Source: an uncultured Ruminococcus sp.
GTDB taxonomy: Bacteria; Bacillota; Clostridia; Oscillospirales; Ruminococcaceae
NCBI GenBank assembly: GCA_937907215.1
Contig: CALESG010000156.1
Coordinates: forward strand, 1-47,558
Reading direction: 5' to 3'
Length of the DNA: 47,558 nt
Part shown: one piece after another, positions 1 to 6,416 of the stretch
How positions within the stretch are numbered: position 1 is the stretch's first letter
Layout: each line of letters opens with the position of its first letter
Translations under genes and position numbers: made by a program
The notes under the pieces: generated by a model
What the model was told of the DNA's origin: nothing
What the model saw: the letters and a program-made list of their open reading frames with translations, nothing else
The model's database searches: none

Positions 1-121
1 TTTGAGACTCGCTGCGGCGTTTTGAGTTTTGCGGAATCAGGGTATATTAAAATAAGTGATATAATAATTAGTGGCAAATAAATTCGTTTTATAATATATA
101 GTGTACGTTTAAGGAGATTTT

Positions 122-580
122 ATGATAAAATATGGTTATAGAATTATGATGACAGAACGTTGTGAGCTTCCGGAAACTGTTTCAATGGAACCTGGCTGTA
201 CCGATGGATTTTCAGAAGCTCCGTATCTTATTGATGATATAGTTTATGACACATTAGAAGATGCTGAAGAAGTTTTAAAACAATATCGTTCTATAAAATC
301 AGGGTATATTACCGATTCTTCATTCAATAGAATGTATAGCGCACGTGAATTTTATATAGAAAAAATTAAAGTCGGTGAATATGAAAGAAAACTTAAATCA
401 TACGGTGCAGTAAAATATGCACAGTTTGAGTCATTTGAAAAAGGCAGAGAACCAATATTCTGCACCGAACCGCCGGAAGTAATAAAATGGTGTCATAAAA
501 AGAATTATTGCGGTCCGGTTGAAGAAAATATAGTGTATAAAAATAAAAGAAGAAAGAAAACTGAAGTTAAAACAAACTAG
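122..580 (+). CDS. Hypothetical protein, 152 aa
   Basis: I do not recognise this protein. It is 152 aa, acidic in the middle and strongly basic at the end (a K/R-rich tail over the last 15 residues), with no signal peptide, membrane segment or known motif visible. Six cysteines are scattered without a zinc-ribbon spacing. A good ribosome binding site (AAGGAG at 111-116) lies five bases before the ATG, and codon use resembles its neighbours, so it is probably a real cytoplasmic protein. It stands alone: the promoter of the valS leader follows 84 bp downstream. The basic tail would fit nucleic-acid contact, but that is a guess. Confidence 0.7.
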   Translation: MIKYGYRIMMTERCELPETVSMEPGCTDGFSEAPYLIDDIVYDTLEDAEEVLKQYRSIKSGYITDSSFNRMYSAREFYIEKIKVGEYERKLKSYGAVKYAQFESFEKGREPIFCTEPPEVIKWCHKKNYCGPVEENIVYKNKRRKKTEVKTN

Positions 581-664
581 GTTGTGTTTACACTAACATA
601 TCGACATTGGATAATTTTTAATATAAAATACTATAACAAATATGCAATCTATAAAGAATAAAAC

Positions 665-693
665 TTGACAAAATAAGGTTTATATTATATAAT
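665..693 (+). promoter_or_regulatory. Sigma-A promoter of the valS T-box leader
   Basis: A perfect -35 TTGACA (665-670) and perfect -10 TATAAT (688-693) are separated by 17 bp. Transcription would start near 700, just ahead of the T-box stem I. Confidence 0.85.
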
Positions 694-699
694 ATTTAA

Positions 700-980
700 T
701 GAGTAAATGCTATGATGAGAAGTAGTAAATGTGGCTCTAATGTACAGAGAGAAAACGTTTGGTGAAAGTTTTTCATTATCCATATTGAAGTAGTCTTGGA
801 GCACTGTAAGTGAAGTATTGATAAGTATTATCTAAATATTATTTATATGTGTAGCTTATGGCGGTAATCTCCCGTTATAGAGATGTGCTTCTAATTTAGC
901 ACATGAGTGCAGGCTTTTATAAGCTTGAATTCAGGTGGCACCACGGACAAACTGTTCGCCCTGAGCTTTTTCTTTATTGA
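700..980 (+). promoter_or_regulatory. T-box riboswitch (tRNA-Val sensing), valS leader
   Basis: The leader carries the hallmarks of a T-box: stem I starting with GATGAGAAGTAGTAAAT (the AGTA of the specifier-loop E motif), an AGAGAG bulge, the distal-loop motif GGTGAAAG near 760, the GAA...TTGGAGC right arm, and the T-box proper AGGTGGCACCACGG at 933-946. The most likely specifier triplet is GTA (Val) at 815-817 in a TGAA-GTA context, which agrees with the downstream valyl-tRNA synthetase. Uncharged tRNA-Val would stabilise the antiterminator and allow valS transcription. The exact specifier was assigned by eye, and another GTA at 806-808 is an alternative. Confidence 0.9.
931..975 (+). terminator. 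T-box-controlled intrinsic terminator
   Basis: TCAGG (931-935) pairs with CCTGA and the inner CGGAC pairs with GTTCG, giving a hairpin that sequesters the T-box sequence. It is followed by a T-rich run (CTTTTTCTTTATT). This is the alternative to the antiterminator formed with uncharged tRNA. Confidence 0.75.
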
Positions 981-1008
981 AAAATCTCAGTTTTTTTGTA
1001 CCCAATTA

Positions 1009-1172
1009 AGAACTTGTATTCATAAGGAAGTTGTGCGAATTTTCAAGCATAACTTCAATGAGTGCAAAGCGAAAAAGCGAAAGCATACTGACGTATGATG
1101 AGATTTTGTTGGCGCAGCAATCGGCAGAGTTTGACGAAAAAACGTGCAACTTATCCTATGAACACAAGTTCT
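1009..1172 (+). repeat. Palindromic repeat element, family B copy 1 (164 bp)
   Basis: The ends are near-perfect inverted repeats: AGAACTTGTATTCATAAG at the left and the complement of AGAACTTGTGTTCATAGG at the right. A related element lies at 36999-37143, with matching ends and a matching interior (AAAAxxCGAAxGxATACTxxC, later CGAAAAxACGTG). The size, terminal repeats and absence of a coding frame resemble a MITE-like element. It sits between the T-box terminator and the valS ribosome binding site, so it is transcribed as part of the valS 5' UTR. Confidence 0.7.
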
Positions 1173-1196
1173 AAATAATCACAAGGAGTTTTAAGA

Positions 1197-3818
1197 ATGA
1201 AAAAAGAATTGGCAAAGGCTTATCAACCAAAAGAGTTTGAAGACCGTATATATGCCCTGTGGAATGAAAAGGAATGTTTTAAAGCTGTTCCGGATTCAAA
1301 GAAAAAGCCATATACAATAGTTATTCCTCCGCCCAATATAACAGGTCAGCTGCATATGGGTCATGCACTTGATGAAACACTTCAGGATATACTTATTCGT
1401 TGGAAAAGAATGTCCGGATATTGTACATTGTGGCTTCCTGGTACAGACCATGCAGCTATTGCAACAGAAGCAAAAATTGTTGCAGCCATGCGTGAAGAAG
1501 GTATTACAAAAGAAGACCTTGGCAGAGAAGGTTTTATGAAACGTGCATGGGAATGGAAAAAACAGTATGGCGGAAGAATTGTTGAACAGCTGAAAAAACT
1601 TGGTTCTTCATGTGATTGGTCAAGAGAAAGATTTACAATGGACGAAGGCTGTTCAAAGGCAGTAAAAGAAGTTTTCATTAAGTATTATGAAAAAGGTTTG
1701 ATCTATAGAGGCGAAAGAATCATAAACTGGTGTCCAAAATGTAAAACATCACTTTCTGATGCTGAAGTAAATTATGAAGATCAAGCAGGTCATTTCTGGC
1801 ATCTCAGATATAAAATCAAAGATTCTGATGACTACCTTGAACTGGCTACAACACGTCCGGAAACACTTCTCGGCGATACAGCTGTTGCAGTTAACCCTGA
1901 TGATGAACGTTATAAGAATTTGATAGGAAAGACTGTTATCCTGCCTATAGTTCATAGAGAGATCCCGATAATTGCTGATAATTACGTTGAAATGGATTTC
2001 GGTACAGGTGTTGTTAAAATCACACCGGCTCATGACCCTAATGACTTTGAGGTAGGTCTTCGTCATAATCTGCCTGTTATAAATGTTATGACTGAAGATG
2101 CTAAAATTACAGATGATTATCCAAAATATGCAGGCATGGACAGATATGAAGCAAGAAAAGCAATCGTTGCTGATTTGGAAGCTGAAGGTGCACTTGTAAA
2201 GGTTGAGGATTATAACCACAATGTTGGTACTTGCTACAGATGCGGAACTACAGTTGAACCAAGAGTTTCTACTCAGTGGTTTGTAAAAATGAAGCCTCTT
2301 GCACAGCCGGCTATAGATGCAGTAAAAAATGGCGATACAAAGTTTGTACCTGAACGTTTTGACAAAATTTATTTCCACTGGCTGGAAAATATTCGTGACT
2401 GGTGTATTTCAAGACAAATCTGGTGGGGTCATCAAATACCTGCATTTTATTGCGATGATTGTGGCGAAATGGTTGTTACAAAAGAAAATAGTGCTGTTTG
2501 TCCTAAATGCGGTAAGCCTATGCGTCAGGATCCTGATACACTTGATACATGGTTCAGTTCTGCGTTGTGGCCGTTTTCAACACTCGGCTGGCCTGATAAA
2601 ACAGAAGATTTAGACTATTTTTATCCTACAAATACCTTGGTTACAGGTTATGATATTATCTTTTTCTGGGTTATCAGAATGATGTTCAGCGGTCTTGAAA
2701 ATATGGGCAAGGTTCCTTTCAATACTGTTCTTATTCATGGCTTGGTACGTGACTCACAGGGAAGAAAAATGTCAAAATCTCTTGGAAACGGTATAGATCC
2801 ACTTGAAATTATAGATGAATATGGTGCAGATGCACTGAGATTCATGCTTGCTACAGGTAATTCTCCAGGAAATGATATGCGATATATTGACGATAAAGTA
2901 AAGGCTGCAAGAAACTTTGCTAATAAGCTTTGGAATGCTTCAAGATTTATCATGATGAATTTGCCTGATGATTTTAAGTTTACAGGTTTACCGTCTGATT
3001 TACGTATAGAGGATAAGTGGATTGTATCCAAGTTTAACGATCTCGCAAAAGAAGTAGTAGAAAACCTTGATAAATATGAAATCGGTATTGCAAGTGCAAA
3101 GATTTATGATTTTATTTGGGATGTATTTTGCGACTGGTACATTGAACTTACAAAGCCAAGAATCATTGCAGGCGGACAATCTATGGCTGATGCACAGGCT
3201 GTTCTCGTTTGGGTAATGCGTGGAATGCTTAAGCTTTTGCATCCATTTATGCCATATATTACAGAAGAAATCTGGCAAGTTCTTACTGATGAAGAATCCA
3301 TGATAATCCTTGAGAATTATCCTGTATATGATGAAAAATATAACTATTCTGAAAGTGCTGATCAGTTTGAAAAGGTTATAGCAGCTATTAAGGCTGTAAG
3401 AAACTGCCGTACAGAAATGAATGTTCCGCCGTCGAGAAAGGCTAAGATCTTCATTGAAACAAATGAAGGAGATTTGTATAAATCATCTGCAATATTCTTT
3501 GAGAAATTAGCATCTGCATCTGAAGTTGAAGTTGGAACAACATTTGACGTTTCTGATGCGGTTATGGCTGTAACAGATACTGCTCGTCTTTTCATTCCTA
3601 TGGATGAGCTTATTGATAAAGATAAAGAAATTGCACGTCTTAATAAAGAAAAAGAAAAGGTACAGAAGGACATTGACTTTTTAAGCAAAAAATTGTCTAA
3701 TCAAGGATTTATTGCTAAAGCACCTAAGCAGCTTGTTGAAGCTGAACAAGCTAAACTTGATAAGGCTAATGAAAAAATGACTAAGCTTAATCAATCTATT
3801 GAAAGTATGATGGCTTGA
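1197..3818 (+). CDS. valS: Valyl-tRNA synthetase
   Basis: Charges tRNA-Val with valine in the cytoplasm and edits mischarged threonine. It is a full-length class Ia synthetase of 873 aa. The HIGH signature appears as PPPNITGQLHMGH (residues 44-56), followed by the long CP1 editing insertion (ATTRPETLLGDTAVAV region). WCISRQIWWGHQIP leads into the second half, and the KMSKS loop is at residues 524-528. The end has the anticodon-binding domain and a C-terminal coiled coil rich in K and E, as in bacterial ValRS. The start is supported by AAGGAG at 1183-1188. Expression is controlled by the T-box leader directly upstream. folC follows after 63 bp and may be co-transcribed. Confidence 0.98.
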   Translation: MKKELAKAYQPKEFEDRIYALWNEKECFKAVPDSKKKPYTIVIPPPNITGQLHMGHALDETLQDILIRWKRMSGYCTLWLPGTDHAAIATEAKIVAAMREEGITKEDLGREGFMKRAWEWKKQYGGRIVEQLKKLGSSCDWSRERFTMDEGCSKAVKEVFIKYYEKGLIYRGERIINWCPKCKTSLSDAEVNYEDQAGHFWHLRYKIKDSDDYLELATTRPETLLGDTAVAVNPDDERYKNLIGKTVILPIVHREIPIIADNYVEMDFGTGVVKITPAHDPNDFEVGLRHNLPVINVMTEDAKITDDYPKYAGMDRYEARKAIVADLEAEGALVKVEDYNHNVGTCYRCGTTVEPRVSTQWFVKMKPLAQPAIDAVKNGDTKFVPERFDKIYFHWLENIRDWCISRQIWWGHQIPAFYCDDCGEMVVTKENSAVCPKCGKPMRQDPDTLDTWFSSALWPFSTLGWPDKTEDLDYFYPTNTLVTGYDIIFFWVIRMMFSGLENMGKVPFNTVLIHGLVRDSQGRKMSKSLGNGIDPLEIIDEYGADALRFMLATGNSPGNDMRYIDDKVKAARNFANKLWNASRFIMMNLPDDFKFTGLPSDLRIEDKWIVSKFNDLAKEVVENLDKYEIGIASAKIYDFIWDVFCDWYIELTKPRIIAGGQSMADAQAVLVWVMRGMLKLLHPFMPYITEEIWQVLTDEESMIILENYPVYDEKYNYSESADQFEKVIAAIKAVRNCRTEMNVPPSRKAKIFIETNEGDLYKSSAIFFEKLASASEVEVGTTFDVSDAVMAVTDTARLFIPMDELIDKDKEIARLNKEKEKVQKDIDFLSKKLSNQGFIAKAPKQLVEAEQAKLDKANEKMTKLNQSIESMMA

Positions 3819-3881
3819 TAAGGCTTTATAATACGAATAGAATAATTATAAAATAATTATGATTTAAGTAGGTGATTATTT

Positions 3882-5147
3882 ATGACATATCAAGAATCTA
3901 TGGCATATATCAGAAGCTTTAGTAAAAGTGGTTCTCCGGTAAAAAACCTCTCAAGAATAAAAAATCTTTTAAATGAACTTGAAAATCCTCAGGACAATTT
4001 GAAGTTTGTACACATTGCCGGTACAAATGGAAAGGGTTCTACGCTTGCATTAAGTTCCGCTGCTGCTATTGAAGCAGGGTTTAAAACAGGACAGTTTACT
4101 TCTCCATATATGATTCGTTACAATGACCGTATTCGTATAAATAATGAGAATATTTCTGATGATGATGTATCTGAACTTTGCACTAAAGTTTCAAAATGTC
4201 ATGTAGCCTCTGAATGTTCACAATTTGAGATAACATTTGCCATCGCACTGTTATATTTTTTAAAGGAAAAATGCGACATTGTTTTTTTAGAAACAGGTCT
4301 TGGCGGATTGCTTGATGCTACAAATGTTATCAAATCACCTCTTGTAAGTGTAATTACTTCTATTTCTCCAGATCATACAAATATTCTTGGTGAAACAATT
4401 GAAGAAATTGCAGTTCATAAAGCAGGAATAATTAAGCGCAACTGCTCAGTTATTTTGTCAGCTGATAATGAAGATACTGTTACAGATATAATTGTCAAAA
4501 TTGCTAATGAAAAATGCTCTGATATTATAATCCCTAATTTATATGATTGCCATATAATTGATAAATCACTTGATAAAACAACATTTCAATATCATAGTAT
4601 TGATTATACACTTAAAATGCCGGGAATGCATCAGGTTTACAATGCTCTTACAGCTATTGAAGTTGTTCGTATACTTAGTATGCATGGATACCTTATTACT
4701 GCCAAAAACGTTGTAGATGCTTTTAAAAAAGTATCTGTTCCCGCAAGAATTCAAAAAATAAGTGATGATCCGCCGGTTTTATTAGATGGCAGCCACAATC
4801 AAGGAGGTATAATTGCTCTTACAGATGTTTTGATAAGTGCTAATTATGCACCTGTTGTAATAATATGTGGTATGCTTTATACAAAGGATTACAAAACTGC
4901 GTGTCATATTATTTCACAGGTTGCAGATTATGTTATATGTGTAGATAATTTTTCTGATTCATCTGTTCCAAAAGAAAAGCTTGAAACGTATTTTTATGAC
5001 TCATGTCCGGTAAAGTCGCTTCCACTTGATGAGGCACTTCCTTTTGCATATGAATTAGTTAAGAATTCTAATGGAATAATTGCAATAAGTGGTTCACTTT
5101 ATCTAGCAAGTTATTTCTTGGGAGATAATAAGTCAGACGCCGTTTAA
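3882..5147 (+). CDS. folC: Folylpolyglutamate synthase / dihydrofolate synthase
   Basis: Adds glutamate to folates (and possibly to dihydropteroate) using ATP; a cytoplasmic Mur-ligase-type enzyme. The 421-aa length is typical. The P-loop is HIAGTNGKGST (about residues 46-56), followed by the folate-binding segment GQFTSPYMIRYNDRIRIN. The Mur-ligase middle motif is LETGLGGLLDATNVI, and the C-terminal domain starts near PARIQKI with LLDGSHNQGG. A weak AGGTGA lies upstream of the ATG. It follows valS on the same strand, a common clostridial arrangement. The stop codon is eight bases from a 179-bp palindromic repeat, beyond which a bidirectional terminator separates it from the minus-strand unit. 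Confidence 0.95.
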   Translation: MTYQESMAYIRSFSKSGSPVKNLSRIKNLLNELENPQDNLKFVHIAGTNGKGSTLALSSAAAIEAGFKTGQFTSPYMIRYNDRIRINNENISDDDVSELCTKVSKCHVASECSQFEITFAIALLYFLKEKCDIVFLETGLGGLLDATNVIKSPLVSVITSISPDHTNILGETIEEIAVHKAGIIKRNCSVILSADNEDTVTDIIVKIANEKCSDIIIPNLYDCHIIDKSLDKTTFQYHSIDYTLKMPGMHQVYNALTAIEVVRILSMHGYLITAKNVVDAFKKVSVPARIQKISDDPPVLLDGSHNQGGIIALTDVLISANYAPVVIICGMLYTKDYKTACHIISQVADYVICVDNFSDSSVPKEKLETYFYDSCPVKSLPLDEALPFAYELVKNSNGIIAISGSLYLASYFLGDNKSDAV

Positions 5148-5154
5148 TGCAATT

Positions 5155-5333
5155 TAAGGCAACACCGCACAAAGATTGTGCATCAGATGCACAGTCAGAT
5201 TCTTCGTCAGATTGCATAAAAATTTCGCAGGCATGCTGTCGCCTGTCAAGGAATTTTTGTGTGATATGATGAAAAATATGCAAGCAGATGATGTGCAAAG
5301 CCGCTAGGCGTGCTTTGTGCGGTGTTGCCTTAA
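5155..5333. repeat. Palindromic repeat element, family A long copy (179 bp)
   Basis: The ends are perfect inverted repeats of 21 bp beginning TTAAGGCAACACCGCACAAA. The interior holds smaller palindromes (GTGCATCAGATGCAC; a GGCATGC/GCATGCC-like core) and no convincing coding frame. Shorter relatives with the same ends lie at 15694-15759 and 30412-30475. The features resemble a MITE or REP-like non-autonomous element. Confidence 0.8.
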
Positions 5334-5350
5334 GAATATTATATAATTTA

Positions 5351-5381
5351 AAGCTGCCGCATCACACAGACACGGCAGCTT
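5351..5381. terminator. Bidirectional terminator (folC / mini-ORF RNA)
   Basis: A perfect 9-bp stem AAGCTGCCG / CGGCAGCTT with a 13-nt loop is followed by TATATTTTAA on the plus strand and by TTTAAATT on the minus strand. It can end both the folC transcript and the minus-strand RNA that starts near 6195. Confidence 0.8.
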
Positions 5382-5468
5382 ATATTTTAATATTAAATTT
5401 TACTTAAGTTTAATTTGAAAGAACTTTCATTCTTTCACATGAATTTCGATGGGACTCACTCCTTATTC

Positions 5469-5507
5469 TTATGGATTAAACATTACAAAAGCATTTTTCA
5501 TTTTCAT
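5469..5507 (-). CDS. Mini-ORF 3 in orphan RNA, 12 aa
   Basis: The frame encodes MKMKNAFVMFNP and is preceded by a weak AAGATGTGAT ribosome-binding-like stretch. Unlike the other two mini-ORFs it does not follow the shared GGT-ATCC-ATGG leader. A short basic-hydrophobic peptide is possible, but translation is unproven. Confidence 0.3.
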   Translation of the reverse strand: MKMKNAFVMFNP

Positions 5508-5748
5508 ATCAATCACATCTTTTTAAATTAAATATAGTATAATATTTAGATATTAAGCCATTGGAATCACCATTTTTTATAAAAATTATATAAATTAAGA
5601 ATAAACTTCAAAAACAAATTTCAATATTAAAACGTGTTTTACTTAAATCATTAAAATTGGTTTTTCAACCGGTACGAATTTATTACTTATAAATGGTACT
5701 CACTACAATTCAGTAGTCCTCACTCATTAACTCTCGTTCATCGTATAC

Positions 5749-5793
5749 TCATCCAACTAAAATGACAAACACGCTATTCACTTTATTTGCCAT
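5749..5793 (-). CDS. Mini-ORF 2 in orphan RNA, 14 aa
   Basis: The frame encodes MANKVNSVFVILVG, a short peptide with a hydrophobic second half. It follows AAGGATGG by 11-12 nt and shares the leader motif, the first three residues and the exact length of mini-ORF 1 (6028-6072). The parallel architecture argues that the ORF is maintained rather than accidental. Function is unknown: a signalling or leader peptide are both possible. Confidence 0.4.
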   Translation of the reverse strand: MANKVNSVFVILVG

Positions 5794-6027
5794 TGGATTT
5801 TACCATCCTTTTTGTTATCATTCAGCATTTATTTAAAGGCATTTAGCCGAAATTTCAGAGTCGTCATCACTCTAAATTACGTTCACCTATGCTGTCTATG
5901 ACATAACATTTAAACTCATACAGTTACATCTGCTAAATCAGCCAACGTCAATACGAAATAAATTACTACAATGGGGTATGCTGTTTATTTAAACAGTCCT
6001 TACGCTCCGCTCTTCGTCACCAATCGT

Positions 6028-6072
6028 TTACTGACCCAGACAGCATATGTACTGTGATTCTTCATTTGCCAT
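6028..6072 (-). CDS. Mini-ORF 1 in orphan RNA, 14 aa
   Basis: The frame encodes MANEESQYICCLGQ and has the best ribosome binding site of the unit (AAGGAGG, 10 nt before the ATG). The site lies in the loop of a potential hairpin ATCGG/CCGAT whose 3' arm runs into the start codon, so initiation could be structure-controlled. It is the same length and has the same first residues as mini-ORF 2. The Cys-Cys pair is notable. No homologue is recognised. Confidence 0.45.
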   Translation of the reverse strand: MANEESQYICCLGQ

Positions 6073-6201
6073 CGGATCTCAACCTCCTTGCCGATCGTCA
6101 TCATTTTACAAAAGACCAAGTCTTAAACCTTGGAAAATACATCGCTGAAAGATTTCTTTGTGATTACCTTGATATTTGTATCACTCTCTTTCCTTGATTA
6201 T

Positions 6202-6230
6202 ATAATACCATAGTTTCTGCACATTGTCAA
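6202..6230 (-). promoter_or_regulatory. Promoter of the orphan mini-ORF RNA
   Basis: On the minus strand, -35 TTGACA (6225-6230) and -10 TATTAT (6202-6207) are separated by 17 bp. It points away from the kinase-like gene and into the region without conventional genes. Confidence 0.8.
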
Positions 6231-6313
6231 GTGTTTTTATTAAAAATGCACTAAAAATATTGATTTATTAGATTTGTAAAGCAAACTTGCATATTCTCTT
6301 AATATTTCAAAAG

Positions 6314-6363
6314 TAATAAATCAAAGTAACGAAGCCAAAGCCAAACTCCACTTTGATTTATTA
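6314..6363. other. Perfect 14-bp inverted repeat upstream of the orphan RNA promoter
   Basis: TAATAAATCAAAGT (6314-6327) is exactly complementary in reverse to 6350-6363, around a 22-nt A/C-rich loop. It lies about 85 bp upstream of the -35 of the orphan RNA, after the terminator of the kinase-like gene. It lacks a T-run and so is not an obvious terminator. It could be a protein-binding operator or part of an RNA structure. Confidence 0.6.
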
Positions 6364-6371
6364 ACTCTATT

Positions 6372-6400
6372 AAAAAAGCGAGCTAAAAACAGCTCGCTTT
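6372..6400 (-). terminator. Terminator of the kinase-like gene
   Basis: On the minus strand the 7-bp stem GCGAGCT/AGCTCGC with a 6-nt loop is followed directly by TTTTTTA, 17 bases after the stop codon of the kinase-like gene. Confidence 0.9.
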
Positions 6401-6416
6401 CGTTTATATTAAATTA

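Larger units (their letters stand above)
5351..6195 (-). ncRNA. Orphan transcription unit with tandem mini-ORF modules, unknown function
   Basis: Between a strong minus-strand promoter (6202-6230) and a terminator (5351-5381) lies about 850 nt without an ordinary gene. Four diverged copies of a motif reading roughly GGAxGGTxAxATCCxATGG occur at 6064-6089, 5785-5810, 5552-5578 and 5439-5464 (minus strand). The first two begin 14-codon ORFs that both start MAN. The third reads only Met-Ala-stop, and the fourth has lost its ATG. About 62-66 nt after the start of each of the first two copies comes ACGAT, then GACGAAGAG or GAACGAGAG, then AGGACT. A small hairpin with different sequence in each copy (CTGTTT/AAACAG versus CTAC/GTAG) follows, and then TACC. 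A third, looser copy of this segment lies near 5840-5890. This looks like duplicated, structured RNA with translated mini-ORFs. I do not recognise it as a known RNA family. Confidence 0.6.

Noticed and set aside
60..95. TATAAT boxes upstream of the first gene (60-65 and 90-95)
   Set aside because: Neither has a credible -35 at 16-18 bp, and AT-rich sequence gives such boxes by chance.
907..1098. 63-codon open frame in the valS leader
   Set aside because: It runs across the T-box core, its terminator and the family B repeat. It has no ribosome binding site and its composition is explained by those elements.
1749..2378. 209-codon frame antisense to valS
   Set aside because: A shadow of the strongly conserved valS frame; there is no ribosome binding site and the residues are biased by antisense codons.
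5068..5298. 76-codon minus-strand frame over the folC end and family A repeat
   Set aside because: Its sequence is the palindromic repeat plus antisense of folC, with no ribosome binding site or recognisable protein.
5340..6240. Orphan unit interpreted as tmRNA, 6S RNA or a group II intron remnant
   Set aside because: It has no tRNA-like acceptor end, no 6S-type extended bulged hairpin and no intron domain V; the repeated modules do not fit these classes.
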